A DNA stretch of 64,000 bases from Pantoea ananatis LMG 2665 (GTDB lineage Bacteria > Pseudomonadota > Gammaproteobacteria > Enterobacterales > Enterobacteriaceae), in contig NZ_JMJJ01000010.1 of NCBI RefSeq assembly GCF_000710035.2, forward strand, positions 310,001 through 374,000. The letters are read 5' to 3'. A model generated the notes under the pieces. The model was given only the letters and a program-made list of their open reading frames with translations. It was not told the origin of the DNA and ran no database searches. Numbering within the stretch: the stretch's first letter is position 1; each line of letters begins with the position of its first letter. Positions 30,764 to 40,471 of the stretch are shown piece after piece. The position numbers and the translations under genes are program-made.

Positions 30764-31864
30764 GTGATCATTATTAGATATCTGGTTCGGGAAACGCTCA
30801 AAAGCCAGCTGGCTATCCTGTTTATCCTGCTGTTGATCTTCTTCTGTCAGAAGTTGGTGAGGATTTTAGGGGCTGCGGTGGATGGCGAAGTGCCGACAAA
30901 CCTTGTTCTGACGTTGTTAGGACTCGGCGTGCCTGAAATGGCACAACTTATTTTGCCCCTAAGCCTGTTTCTGGCGATTTTAATGACGCTCGGGCGGCTG
31001 TATACGGAAAGTGAAATTACCGTTATGCATGCCTGCGGCCTGAGTAAGGCGGTGCTGGTCAAAGCGGCGATGGTGCTGATGCTGTTCACCTCGGTGGTGG
31101 CTGCGGTTAACGTCATCTGGCTTGGCCCCTGGTCGTCGCGCTATCAGGAACAGGTCACTCAAAACGCTAAAGCGAACCCTGGTGCGGCTGCTCTGGCTGC
31201 GGGACAGTTCCAGACCTCCAGCGACGGTAGCGCCGTGCTGTTCCTTGAGAACGTCAAAGGCAATCAGTTTGGTCACGTCTTCCTGGCCCAACTGCGGCCA
31301 AAAGGGAATGCGCGGCCTTCCGTGGTGCTGGCCGACAGCGGGCACATGGAACAGAAGAAAGACGGCTCACAGATTGTGACCCTGGATAAAGGGACCCGAT
31401 TTGAGGGAACGGCGTTGCTGCGTGATTTCCGCATCACCGACTTCACTAACTACCAGGCTTACGTAGGTTATAAGCAGGCTACGCTGGATCCTAACGATGT
31501 AGACCAGGCCACGTTTGCTACGCTGTTATCGAACAAAACGCCTGAATTCAGGGCTGAGCTTCACTGGCGTATTACGCTGGTCTTTGCCGTGCTGGTCATG
31601 GCCTTGATGGTGGTGCCGCTCAGCGTGGTCAACCCGCGTCAGGGACGCGTGCTCTCGATGCTGCCCGCGATGCTGCTGTACCTGATTTTCTTCCTGCTGC
31701 AGAGTTCGCTGCGCTCAAGCGGGGCGAAAGGCCGCCTCGATCCGGCTATCTGGATGTGGGTGGTGAATATTAGTTATCTGGCGTTAGCGATCGTGCTTAA
31801 CCTGTGGGATACCGTGCCGATGCGTCGAATTCGTGCGCGCTTTACACGCGGAGGATCGGTCTGA
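30764..31864 (+). CDS. lptF: LPS export ABC transporter permease LptF
   Basis: Inner-membrane permease of the LptB2FG complex that extracts lipopolysaccharide. 366 residues: N-terminal helices (residues about 13-33, 60-80, 100-120), a periplasmic beta-jellyroll domain and three C-terminal helices. The stop overlaps the lptG start by one base. Confidence 0.96.
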   Translation: MIIIRYLVRETLKSQLAILFILLLIFFCQKLVRILGAAVDGEVPTNLVLTLLGLGVPEMAQLILPLSLFLAILMTLGRLYTESEITVMHACGLSKAVLVKAAMVLMLFTSVVAAVNVIWLGPWSSRYQEQVTQNAKANPGAAALAAGQFQTSSDGSAVLFLENVKGNQFGHVFLAQLRPKGNARPSVVLADSGHMEQKKDGSQIVTLDKGTRFEGTALLRDFRITDFTNYQAYVGYKQATLDPNDVDQATFATLLSNKTPEFRAELHWRITLVFAVLVMALMVVPLSVVNPRQGRVLSMLPAMLLYLIFFLLQSSLRSSGAKGRLDPAIWMWVVNISYLALAIVLNLWDTVPMRRIRARFTRGGSV

Positions 31865-32940
31865 TGTTTCGCGTTCTCGATCGTTATATCGGTAAAACGA
31901 TATTTAATACCATCCTGATGACGCTGTTTATGCTGGTCTCGCTGTCCGGCATTATCAAGTTCGTCGATCAGCTGCGTAAAACCGGACAGGGTGCCTACAG
32001 CGCGCTGGATGCAGGTTATTACACCTTGCTGAGTGTGCCAAAAGACATCGAAATCTTCTTCCCAATGGCGGCCCTGTTAGGTGCATTGCTGGGGCTGGGA
32101 ACGCTGGCGCAGCGTAGTGAACTGGTGGTCATGCAGGCGGCGGGCTTTACCCGCATGCAGGTGGCCCTGTCGGTGATGAAAACGGCGATTCCGCTGGTGC
32201 TGCTGACCATGGCTATCGGCGAGTTTGTCGCCCCTCAGGGCGAGCAGATGGCGCGTAACTTCCGTGCGCAGCAGCTCTATGGTGGCGCGCTGGTGTCGAC
32301 GCAGAGCGGTTTGTGGGCCAAAGACGGCAACAATTTCATCTACATTGAACGTGTTAAAGGCGACGATGAAATTGACGGCGTCAGCATTTACAACTTCACT
32401 GACGATCGCCGTTTACAGAGCGTCCGCTATGCTGCAACGGCGAAATGGAATAAAGACAAGAAGTTGTGGGTGCTGTCTCAGGTGGACGAATCGAATCTGA
32501 CCGATCCGAAACAAATCACCGGCTCACAAAGCCTGACTGGCGAGTGGAAAACCAGCCTGACCCCAGACAAACTGGGCGTGGTGGCGCTGGATCCGGATGC
32601 GTTGTCGATTACCGGCCTCTACGATTACAGCAAATACCTGAAGCAGAGTGGTCAGGAGTCTGGCCGTTACCGGCTGAACATGTGGAGCAAAATCTTCCAG
32701 CCGCTGTCCGTAGCGGTCATGATGCTGATGGCGCTGTCGTTTATCTTTGGTCCGCTGCGTAGCGTATCCATGGGCGTGCGCGTGGTCACCGGGATCAGCT
32801 TCGGCTTCCTGTTCTACGTACTGGATCAGATTTTTGGCCCGCTCAGCCTGGTTTATGGTCTGCCGCCGATTTTCGGCGCGATACTGCCCAGCTTTGCCTT
32901 CTTTGCCATCAGTCTGTTTATGCTGATAAAACGGCGATAG
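31864..32940 (+). CDS. lptG: LPS export ABC transporter permease LptG
   Basis: Partner permease of LptF, 358 residues from the ATG at 31864 (MFRVLDRYIGKTIF), which fits the family and follows GGAGGATC; a longer in-frame form would overlap lptF by 60 bp. Same six-helix plus jellyroll layout, with the conserved PxDIEIFFPMAALLG region. Confidence 0.96.
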   Translation: MFRVLDRYIGKTIFNTILMTLFMLVSLSGIIKFVDQLRKTGQGAYSALDAGYYTLLSVPKDIEIFFPMAALLGALLGLGTLAQRSELVVMQAAGFTRMQVALSVMKTAIPLVLLTMAIGEFVAPQGEQMARNFRAQQLYGGALVSTQSGLWAKDGNNFIYIERVKGDDEIDGVSIYNFTDDRRLQSVRYAATAKWNKDKKLWVLSQVDESNLTDPKQITGSQSLTGEWKTSLTPDKLGVVALDPDALSITGLYDYSKYLKQSGQESGRYRLNMWSKIFQPLSVAVMMLMALSFIFGPLRSVSMGVRVVTGISFGFLFYVLDQIFGPLSLVYGLPPIFGAILPSFAFFAISLFMLIKRR

Positions 32941-32954
32941 ATGCTGACAGTCAG

Positions 32955-32981
32955 AAAGGCCGCGCGATGCGGCCTTTTTTT
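32955..32981 (+). terminator. Terminator of lptFG
   Basis: AAAGGCCGC / GCGGCCTTT stem (32955-32963, 32969-32977) with a T7 tail, 14 bp after the lptG stop. Confidence 0.9.
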
Positions 32982-33069
32982 ATGGGCGGGCAGACAATAA
33001 AACGTTATTTCAGGCTAAGGATGTCTGTCACAGACATAAGGTGCGGTGCCCTGTCGCCCTCAACCTGTT

Positions 33070-33699
33070 TTAGCGACGGGAAGTGCCTGCCAGCGCGGCC
33101 TTCAGTTGAGCGCGTGTCATGCGTACGCAATATACTGGCGTCCCGCGTTCGAAACGCCAGCCTTCAGCTAACGGCCCCACATCGACCGGATCGAAGCCAA
33201 ACGTGTCGTATAATGTAGCGACACGCTTTTTAGCCTGCTCATCATCCCCTGCCAACGGCAGTGCACGTCGGTTCGAATCGCCTGCAGGCAGCCCCTGAAC
33301 CTCCAGGTCGGTCATCTGAATGGCATTAAACGCTTTTACGACGGTCGCGTCAGGGAACTGCTGGGCCAGTCTTTCGCTAGTGGTTAGCGTACCGTTATCC
33401 AGTTCTGCAATCTGTCCATCGCGCTCGGGATAGTAGTTTACCGCATCAATTATTAGCTTATTTTTTAGTCGTGATGATGGAAGCTGTGCCACAGCGTTAA
33501 GTGGCACGGCAATCACCACCATGTCGCTAAAGTCCGCCGCTTCCTCTACGGTGCCAGCTTCGCAGCCAATCATAGGTTTCAGGCTAAATAACGTCTGCGG
33601 TCCGCGAGAGTTACTTAACATTACCTGATGGCCCGCCTGGGTTGCCAGTCTGGCGACCGCTCGTCCAACAAACCCTGCACCAATAATGCCGATTTTCAT
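33070..33699 (-). CDS. NADP-binding oxidoreductase, F420-dependent-reductase-like
   Basis: 209 residues from the ATG at 33699, preceded by AGGACGAC. It has an N-terminal Rossmann motif (IGIIGAGFVGRAVA), IAVPLNAV and VVKAFNAIQ segments typical of the NADP oxidoreductase coenzyme F420-dependent family (YffA/NpdG-like). Bacteria of this group lack F420, so NADPH is the likely cofactor; substrate unknown. It is divergent from a LysR gene, which probably controls it. Confidence 0.8.
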   Translation of the reverse strand: MKIGIIGAGFVGRAVARLATQAGHQVMLSNSRGPQTLFSLKPMIGCEAGTVEEAADFSDMVVIAVPLNAVAQLPSSRLKNKLIIDAVNYYPERDGQIAELDNGTLTTSERLAQQFPDATVVKAFNAIQMTDLEVQGLPAGDSNRRALPLAGDDEQAKKRVATLYDTFGFDPVDVGPLAEGWRFERGTPVYCVRMTRAQLKAALAGTSRR

Positions 33700-33802
33700 T
33701 ATGTCGTCCTCCAGTATTGTCGATAACAATCACGTTAATTAAAAATATTTGGTTGATAAATACGCAGTTAAGAGCAAGATAAACAACAAAAAGGAGGGAA
33801 TG

Positions 33803-34711
33803 ATGGACAGGCTTACCAGCATGAATGTTTTTGTCAAAGCCGCAGAGGTTGGCTCCTTTGCTGCGGCAGCCGAGCAGCTTCGACTCTCACCTCAAATGGT
33901 GGCAAAACATATCGCCAGCCTGGAAACGCGACTGGGCACGGTGCTGCTGAACCGCACGACGCGGCGGCAAAGTCTGACGGATGTTGGCCGTAATTACTAC
34001 GAACGCTGCAAGGTTGTTCTGGCAGAGGCGGAAGAGGCCGACGCGATTGCCATGGAGATGAAAAGCACACCTTCAGGCATACTAAAGGTGAGCGCGCCCC
34101 TGACCTTCGGTGCGTTCACTCTGGCACCTTTTATTACTCGTTATCTGGCACGCTATACGGAAATTCAGGTTGACCTGGAACTTAGCGACCGCTTAGTTGA
34201 GCCGTTTGAAGAAGGGTACGAAGTAGTGATTCGTATTGGTGAATTAACGGACAGTTCATTAGTTGCGTATCCGCTTAAGCCTTATCGGTTGATTGCCTGC
34301 GCTTCGCCCACCTATCTGGCACGAATGGGCATGCCCGCAACGCCCGCAGACCTGATGGATCACGTGTGTTTGGTGTATGGCATCTGGTCACCGTCCATGC
34401 CTTGTCGTTGGCATTTTCAACGCGCTGGCAGGGTTGAGGAAGTAAAACCACAGGGCCGCTTCCGTTCTAATGACTGGAAGGCGCTGTTGCACGCAGCACT
34501 GGAAGGACATGGTGTGACGCTCGGGCCGGCCGATGTGCTGAATGAAGAGATCGAAAAAGGCCGGCTTATACAGATTTTGCCGGAATACGATGGACCTGCG
34601 CGGCCAATGAATATGTTAATCCCCACAGGTCGACGTCAGACGGTGAAAATTCGCAGTTTTGTTGATGCCATTAATCAGACATTTGGTCTGCACCGCAGCA
34701 CAACGGACTGA
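33803..34711 (+). CDS. LysR-family transcriptional regulator
   Basis: 302 residues with an N-terminal winged helix (MNVFVKAAEVGSFAAAAEQL, then the recognition helix near SPQMVAKHIASLE) and a C-terminal periplasmic-binding-like effector domain (APLTFGAFTLAPFITRYL). The double ATG at 33800/33803 follows GGAGG; the second has the better spacing. Divergent from the oxidoreductase with 103 bp between start codons, the usual geometry for control of the neighbour. Confidence 0.88.
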   Translation: MDRLTSMNVFVKAAEVGSFAAAAEQLRLSPQMVAKHIASLETRLGTVLLNRTTRRQSLTDVGRNYYERCKVVLAEAEEADAIAMEMKSTPSGILKVSAPLTFGAFTLAPFITRYLARYTEIQVDLELSDRLVEPFEEGYEVVIRIGELTDSSLVAYPLKPYRLIACASPTYLARMGMPATPADLMDHVCLVYGIWSPSMPCRWHFQRAGRVEEVKPQGRFRSNDWKALLHAALEGHGVTLGPADVLNEEIEKGRLIQILPEYDGPARPMNMLIPTGRRQTVKIRSFVDAINQTFGLHRSTTD

Positions 34712-34720
34712 TTCCCGAGG

Positions 34721-35356
34721 CTACTTCTGGCACGCCAGCAGCGCCTCCACGTCTCCCGACACAATCTGCCCAAGGTGCGCAGTAATCCATGCCGGTGATT
34801 GGTCCCACCACGCCAGCGACTCCAGTTGGGCCACTACCTCTGGGGCAAAGCGGGCACGGACGGGCTTCGCGGGATTACCGCCGACGACCGTGTAGGCTGG
34901 CACGTCCGAGGTGACGACGGAACGGGAAGCGATAATCGCGCCGTTACCTACCTTAACGCCGGGCATGATCAGGGCCTCATAGCCTATCCACACATCGTTA
35001 CCGATCACCGTGTCGCCCTTGTAGGGCAGATCGCCTTCGCCCGGCATCACCTTTTCCCAGCCATTGCCAAAGATTTGAAACGGGTAGGTCGAGATGCCGG
35101 ACATTTTGTGATTGGCGCCGTTCATAATAAACTGCGCCCCTGTCGCAATGGCACAAAACTTACCAATAATCAGCTTATCGCCGATGAAGGGATAATGGTA
35201 AAGCACGTTACGCTCGAAGTTTTCCGCGTCCAGCGGGTCATCATAATAGGTGTAATCACCCACGATAATATTGGGATTGCGGACGGTGTTCTTGATAAAA
35301 CATACCTGCGGAAAGCCAGCCAGAGGATGGGGAGCGGTGGGATCGGGTCCGTTCAT
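34721..35356 (-). CDS. CatB/Vat-family xenobiotic O-acetyltransferase
   Basis: 211-residue left-handed beta-helix acetyltransferase. The NGANHKMSGISTYPF segment (catalytic His region), IGNDVWIGYEALIMPGVKVGNGAIIASRSVV hexapeptide repeats in pieces, and the VVGGNPAKPVRARF end are typical of the streptogramin A / chloramphenicol acetyltransferase (Vat/CatB) group. It may modify an antibiotic or a sugar; sequence alone does not decide. No operon partner. Confidence 0.82.
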   Translation of the reverse strand: MNGPDPTAPHPLAGFPQVCFIKNTVRNPNIIVGDYTYYDDPLDAENFERNVLYHYPFIGDKLIIGKFCAIATGAQFIMNGANHKMSGISTYPFQIFGNGWEKVMPGEGDLPYKGDTVIGNDVWIGYEALIMPGVKVGNGAIIASRSVVTSDVPAYTVVGGNPAKPVRARFAPEVVAQLESLAWWDQSPAWITAHLGQIVSGDVEALLACQK

Positions 35357-35476
35357 AATGGCGCCTTTTATCTGATATCAGGATGGGCGGCAGTGCGATG
35401 CCACGCCGATGCGCTTACCTCTGCCGCAGCGGCGCAATGAGCATACCATCCTTTCAGAAGAGCATCCGATCGTAGG

Positions 35477-36592
35477 TCATCGCACCCCGTCACAAATCAA
35501 CGCACCATAAAGCGTCTCCGCCTCGGCTAACCTACTCAGCAGGCAATATTCATCGGTCTGATGCGCCATCGACGGCTCGCCGGGGCCCAGAATTATGCAG
35601 GGCGGATTGCCCAGCGCGGGCAACAGCAGTGAAGCATCGGTGAAGTAGGGCACAATGCGCGGCACCAGGGGCGCATCATGTAATGGCTGGCATCGTTGAT
35701 AAACCGCCTGAATCCATGCGTGATCGCCTTCACTGAGTACCGCGGGCAGGTCCACCAGCGTAGATATCGTCACACCTTCGCCCAGTAAGGTGCTGAGCTG
35801 CTGACGGATGGTGGCGTGCTGAAGATTGGGCGCGCTACGAATATCCACGTCAAACTGCGTGCGGTCAGGCACGGAGTTAATGTTCAGGCCGCCTGTGATG
35901 CGCCCGACGTTGATCGTGGGCTGTTTCATCAGCGGATGCGGCGCGCCGGGGGAGAAATGCTGAATTTTACCCAGCGCATCGGCGGCCAGGTAGATCGCAT
36001 TGATGCCCAGCTCCGGCATCGCGCCGTGCGCGGTTTTACCGCGTGTTTCACAGCGCAGCCACAGTGCGCCTTTGTGGCCGATAACCGGATAGTTCGCGGT
36101 GGGTTCGCCAACGATCAGCGCGCCCACCTCGGGCAGGTCAGCGGTATCGATCAGCGCCCGCGCGCCGTCGCAGCCGGTTTCCTCACCGCCGGTAATCAGC
36201 AGCACCACGCCCGGCCCTTGGCGAATGGCCTGCTGGTGCGTGACGCAGGCCACGGCAAAGGCGGCAACGGCCGCTTTCATATCGCTCGATCCCCGGCCAT
36301 AGAGCCGATCGTCCACGATCTCGCCAAAGGGATCGTGTTGCCAGTCGGCGTTACCGAGCGGCACCGTATCCAGATGGCCGGTAAAGGCCAGCGCAGGTCC
36401 GGCCTGCTCGCCGCGCAGGCGGGCTATCAGGTTATGGCGTCCTTCGCCGAAGGATGACAGCGTGACCTCGAAGCCGTTTTCCTCCAGCCAGCCGGCAAAA
36501 AACATCATGCAGGCGGCTTCGTTACCCGGTGGATTGAGGGTATCAAAGCGGATCAGCTGTAACGCCAGATCCGCCGTGCGGGTAAGGGCCAT
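35477..36592 (-). CDS. M20-family peptidase/deacylase (ArgE/DapE-like)
   Basis: 371-residue metal-dependent amidohydrolase. Metal and catalytic motifs GHLDTVP, GRGSSDMKAAVAAF, GGEETGCDGA and a C-terminal HQTDEY are seen, with the dimerisation domain between. It is the last gene of the minus-strand transporter operon, overlapping the preceding gene by one base. ArgE/DapE relatives cleave N-acyl groups from amino acids; here the context suggests hydrolysis of an imported amide, which is inference. Confidence 0.85.
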   Translation of the reverse strand: MALTRTADLALQLIRFDTLNPPGNEAACMMFFAGWLEENGFEVTLSSFGEGRHNLIARLRGEQAGPALAFTGHLDTVPLGNADWQHDPFGEIVDDRLYGRGSSDMKAAVAAFAVACVTHQQAIRQGPGVVLLITGGEETGCDGARALIDTADLPEVGALIVGEPTANYPVIGHKGALWLRCETRGKTAHGAMPELGINAIYLAADALGKIQHFSPGAPHPLMKQPTINVGRITGGLNINSVPDRTQFDVDIRSAPNLQHATIRQQLSTLLGEGVTISTLVDLPAVLSEGDHAWIQAVYQRCQPLHDAPLVPRIVPYFTDASLLLPALGNPPCIILGPGEPSMAHQTDEYCLLSRLAEAETLYGALICDGVR

Positions 36593-37348
36593 CAGTGGCG
36601 AACCGTTAACCAGTCAAGACAGTTGATCCACAGCTGGCGATAACCCTGCCACTGGGCAAATTCCTGCGGCAACCAGTGGGCAGACATATCGCTGGTCCAC
36701 ACCAGCGAGCGGCCCTGCTGATATTCGCGCACCGCCAGCAACGGATGCGCGGTGCCGGCAATGGTTGCCAGCAGTTTGCCTTCAGGGTGCATTTCCACTT
36801 CGTTATAGCCCAGTAACCACGGCCATTCGTCGGGCATGTCGGTAAACAGCGCATGGGATTCGGTGACGCTCGGATAAGAGCCTTCGGGCGTTTCGATGCG
36901 GTCGTCCCAGGCCAGGCAGCGTACCGGCAGCACTTTCTCGACCGCCGTGTTGCGATAGCGCGCGCCGCCGTTGATGCCCTGAAAACTGAAGTAGCCGCCG
37001 ATCATCATCAAGGCACCGCCCGCCGCCACATAGTCGTGGATCAGCGTCAGACGGTTCGCCGTGCGCTGGCTCTTCAGCCAGGTATCCGGATGCAGCAGCA
37101 ACGTGTTCGCGCCGATATCCGACAGAATGATCGCGTCCCACGCTTGCAGCCCGGCCAGCGTCAGCGGAAATTCGGTCGCCGCCGCGTGCGCGGGCATATA
37201 GGTGATGGCATAGTCGCTGTCGGCCAGCGCCCGCCATAAAGTCGGTTGCACCATTGTGCCAGGTGGCGGTGGCAAACTGATCGAAGCCTTTAACGTGAAC
37301 GGACGTGCTGGTCCAGGATTCCCCGACCAGTAAAATTTTCTTCTGCAT
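36592..37348 (-). pseudogene. GATase1-like (ThuA/DUF1355-type) protein, frameshifted
   Basis: The first 33 residues (MQKKILLVGESWTSTSVHVK, then GFDQFATATWHNG) are in one frame, and the rest (ALADSDYAITYMPAH to the stop at 36592) in another. The two join naturally if one C is removed from the CCC at 37230-37232 (+ strand; GGG on the coding strand). Restored, the protein would be about 252 residues of the glutamine-amidotransferase-like family, with the MPAHAA, AWDAIILSDIGAN and LVWTSDMSAHW blocks. Either a recent single-base insertion has broken the gene or it is a sequencing error. Neighbours on both sides are intact and closely spaced. Confidence 0.8.
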
Positions 37349-37360
37349 TACGGTTCTCCC

Positions 37361-38440
37361 TTACCCACCAAAAACGCGCTGTGGGTTAGCAATCAGTAAG
37401 GTTTCAAGTTGTTCGCCGCTCACGCCGTGGCGTTTCAGGCGCGGAACAAAATGTTTAAGGATGTAGCCATAGCCGTGGCCGCCGTAGCGGGTCAGCATGG
37501 TTTTCAGGAACACGTCCTGGGACAGCAAAATCTGCTCAATAAAGCCGTCATCGATCAGTTCACGGATGGCGCGGGCGTTCTCTTCGTCGGACGGTGACTG
37601 CGCGGACTCGTCGGCGTAGTAATAGCTCATGCCGATCATGTCGTATTCCAGAAACGCACCGCGCTGGGCCAGCTCACGCTGATAGCGCTTGTCGGCAAAG
37701 CTGGGATTCATGTGGCACAGCACCACGTGGCGCAGATCGGCCCCTTCGTGTTCAAGAATATCCAGCACCTTGTGCCCCAGCCGCTCCCAGCCGGGCAGAT
37801 GCACCTCAATCGGCACCCGGGTTGCTGCACTGGCCCGGCCCGCCGCCCGCAGGGATTTTTCCTCGCTGGCGGTAAAGCGGCTGGACACGCCGATCTCACC
37901 GATCAACCCGGCGAGTACCTCGGGTTTTTCTTCCCGGCCGCCAAGGTCGTAAATCAGCTTGTCAGCTAACGCCTCGACGCTAATCGTTTTCACCCATTCC
38001 GGATGCGAAGGCTCCAGGTACAGGCCGGTGCTCATGATGATGTTCAGCCCGGTCAGGCGGGCGATGCGCTGCAATGCCTTGGGATCCCGACCGATGCCGA
38101 TATTGGTAGGATCGACAACCGTGTCACCGCCGAGAGCACGGAACTTCATCAGCTCCTCAATCGCCAGATCCACATCGAACAGCTGACAATTATCGCGGCT
38201 GATTAACGGGTTAAGCGACAGTTCGCCCAGGTTTTCCATACTCACCGGCATTTCCGCTAAATGGCGATCGCCACAGCAGCAGGGCGGCACCCACTTGCCG
38301 GACGCATCCAGCAGAATGTGTTCATGCATCAGCGTCACGCCCATCTCACTGACCGGCAGCGGCCCCAGCACCGTCATGACATAGCCGCTGTTGATGCCGA
38401 GCGGTAGGGGATCCGGATGCCGAAAAATAGAGTGTTTCAT
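37361..38440 (-). CDS. Phosphotriesterase-family metal-dependent hydrolase
   Basis: 359-residue TIM-barrel amidohydrolase-superfamily protein. The HEH metal motif (TLMHEHILLDA), the GLIGEIGVSS strand, EVHLPGW, LCHMNPSF and the SQD motif with catalytic Asp (ILLSQDVFLK) are present. Natural relatives act as lactonases or esterases, not on organophosphates. It follows the permease by 3 bp; transport followed by ring opening or ester cleavage is a reasonable inference. Confidence 0.88.
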   Translation of the reverse strand: MKHSIFRHPDPLPLGINSGYVMTVLGPLPVSEMGVTLMHEHILLDASGKWVPPCCCGDRHLAEMPVSMENLGELSLNPLISRDNCQLFDVDLAIEELMKFRALGGDTVVDPTNIGIGRDPKALQRIARLTGLNIIMSTGLYLEPSHPEWVKTISVEALADKLIYDLGGREEKPEVLAGLIGEIGVSSRFTASEEKSLRAAGRASAATRVPIEVHLPGWERLGHKVLDILEHEGADLRHVVLCHMNPSFADKRYQRELAQRGAFLEYDMIGMSYYYADESAQSPSDEENARAIRELIDDGFIEQILLSQDVFLKTMLTRYGGHGYGYILKHFVPRLKRHGVSGEQLETLLIANPQRVFGG

Positions 38441-38443
38441 TGG

Positions 38444-39454
38444 CTATCCTTTTGCCGCCGCGCGGGTCGGGTTGAGAATGCGGGTATTCAGCCAGATCGC
38501 CAGCAAAATAATCGTACCGGTCGCGATCTGCGTGTAAAAAGGAGAGATGTGCGACAAAATCAGGCCGTTCTGAATAATGGCAATCGACAGCGCGCCCAGC
38601 AATGTACCGATGATGGTGCCGAAGCCGCCAAACAGGCTGGTACTGCCCAGCACCACCGCCGCAATCACCTGTAACTCAAAGCCTTCGCCCTGGTTAGAGG
38701 AGCCGCTGCCCAGACGGGCGGTGATAATCATGCCCGCCAGCGCGGCAGCCATGCCGCTGATGATATAGACCTTCATGGTCACGGCTTTGGTGTTAATCCC
38801 GCTGCGGCGCGCGCCTTCGGCATTCGCGCCAATCGCGGTGACATAGCGACCAAAACGCATATGATTAAGCACGATATGGCCGACAATCAGCACCACAATG
38901 CCGATCAGCGCCGGCATCGGCACGCCCAGCACTTTCGCGCGCCCCATAAAGGCAAACAGGCTGTCGGCAGGAATGGGAATGGAATAGCCCTGGGTAATCA
39001 GCAGCGCGACCCCGCGCACCACGGCTAAGGTGGCAAGCGTGACGATAAAGGCCGGAATGCCCTCATAGGCGATAAAGAAGCCGTTGATAGCGCCCACCAG
39101 CGCGCCCAGCAGCAGGCCGCCCAGCAACACCACCGGCCAGGGCAGTCCCCAGTTGTTCAGCGCAATAGCCGACAGCGCACCGACCAGCGCCAGCGTCGAT
39201 CCCACCGAAAGATCGATCCCGCCCGTGGTGATCACCAGGGTCATCGCCGTGGCGACGATCAGCAGAGGCGCGCTCTGGCGAATGATATTGAGCCAGTTAG
39301 CACTGCTGAGAAAGTTGCCGGTGATCAACGAAAACACCACGCAACAGAACACAAAGAACAGCGCGATGCTGACCACGCCAGAGTGATTGTGCAGCAGGCG
39401 ACGCGGCAACGAGTGTTGGGCCATACGGGAACCGCTCAGATTCATAATAGTCAT
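38444..39454 (-). CDS. Sugar-type ABC transporter permease (RbsC family)
   Basis: 336 residues from the ATG at 39454, preceded by GAGGTAACAGG; a longer frame overlapping the ATPase gene is less likely. Eight or more hydrophobic helices, with the family motifs TTGGIDLSVGSTLALVGAL, SIPGVA-like EGIPAFIVTLATLAV and GFELQVIAAVVLGSTSLFGG. Partner of the ATPase 13 bp upstream. Confidence 0.92.
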   Translation of the reverse strand: MTIMNLSGSRMAQHSLPRRLLHNHSGVVSIALFFVFCCVVFSLITGNFLSSANWLNIIRQSAPLLIVATAMTLVITTGGIDLSVGSTLALVGALSAIALNNWGLPWPVVLLGGLLLGALVGAINGFFIAYEGIPAFIVTLATLAVVRGVALLITQGYSIPIPADSLFAFMGRAKVLGVPMPALIGIVVLIVGHIVLNHMRFGRYVTAIGANAEGARRSGINTKAVTMKVYIISGMAAALAGMIITARLGSGSSNQGEGFELQVIAAVVLGSTSLFGGFGTIIGTLLGALSIAIIQNGLILSHISPFYTQIATGTIILLAIWLNTRILNPTRAAAKG

Positions 39455-39467
39455 CCTGTTACCTCGC

Positions 39468-40250
39468 TCAGTGCGTCGCCGCAGAGCGGGCGACAAATTT
39501 TTCGCCCACGATCAAATTCACAATTTCGCCCAGATCGGTGTCCGCCACCCGGCGGTCTGCCACGTTGGTGCCTTCGTACATCACCATGATGCGATCGCAG
39601 ACCAGGAACAGATCCTGCAGGCGATGGGTAATCAGGATCACGCTGACGCCGCGCGCCGATACCCGACGAATCAGCTCCAGCACCGCTTCCACCTCGGCCA
39701 CGGCCAGCGCGGCGGTGGGCTCATCCATGATCAGCACTTTGGGATCGAAGGCGGCCGCGCGTGCAATGGCAATCGCCTGACGCTGTCCACCGGACAGATT
39801 GCGCACCAGCAAACGCGTATCAGGAATGGAAATGCCCAGGCCTTTCAGCATTTCGCGCGCATCAGCGTGCATTTTCTCTTCATCAAGAAACGGAATGCCG
39901 AGGATCGATTTCATCGGCTCGCGCCCCATAAACAGGTTGCCCGCCACATCCACGGTGTCGCACAGCGACAGGTCCTGATAAACCATTTCGATATGGCAGC
40001 GGCGAGAATCCGCCGGATTGTTGAACTGCTGCTCTTCACCGTCAATGCGGATCGTGCCGCTGGTGGGCACCACCGCGCCAGACAGCACTTTGGTCAGCGT
40101 GGACTTGCCCGCGCCGTTATCGCCCACCAGGCCCAGCACTTCGCCGGGCGCCAGCTGTAAGTTCACGCCGCGCAGGGAACGTATCGCGCCGTAGGTTTTG
40201 GTTATATTCACCATCTCTACCCGTGCCGGGGCAGTTTGTGATTGCTGCAT
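39468..40250 (-). CDS. Sugar-type ABC transporter ATP-binding protein
   Basis: 260 residues with Walker A GDNGAGKST, signature LSGGQRQAIAIARA, Walker B VLIMDEPTAAL and the H-loop LITHR. It has one ATPase domain, not the fused double domain of RbsA, like FrcA/XylG-short types. First gene of the operon ATPase, permease, phosphotriesterase, GATase-like, M20. A perfect LacI-type operator lies 78 bp upstream of the start. Confidence 0.93.
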   Translation of the reverse strand: MQQSQTAPARVEMVNITKTYGAIRSLRGVNLQLAPGEVLGLVGDNGAGKSTLTKVLSGAVVPTSGTIRIDGEEQQFNNPADSRRCHIEMVYQDLSLCDTVDVAGNLFMGREPMKSILGIPFLDEEKMHADAREMLKGLGISIPDTRLLVRNLSGGQRQAIAIARAAAFDPKVLIMDEPTAALAVAEVEAVLELIRRVSARGVSVILITHRLQDLFLVCDRIMVMYEGTNVADRRVADTDLGEIVNLIVGEKFVARSAATH

Positions 40251-40327
40251 TCGATAACTCCCATCACCACTAACGGGAAAAGCTGAACAGAGATAAAAAA
40301 ACTTTATCGTGCACGGTTTACGCCCTT

Positions 40328-40341
40328 GTAAACCGGTTTAC
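40328..40341 (-). promoter_or_regulatory. LacI-family operator upstream of the ABC operon
   Basis: Perfect 14-bp palindrome GTAAACCGGTTTAC. The same 14 bp recur at 40500-40513. The CG-centred palindrome is typical of LacI/GalR-family sites; the adjacent LacI gene is the obvious binder (inference). Confidence 0.8.
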
Positions 40342-40471
40342 CTGCCAGATAAAGCCCTCATACATAATCTCTGAACAACCGCTGTAACGATATTTGCTTG
40401 CCAGATACGTCATTGCAGCATCCGTGCCAGCCTGCAACACAGGCAGTACACATCCGGTTTAACACGTTGTT

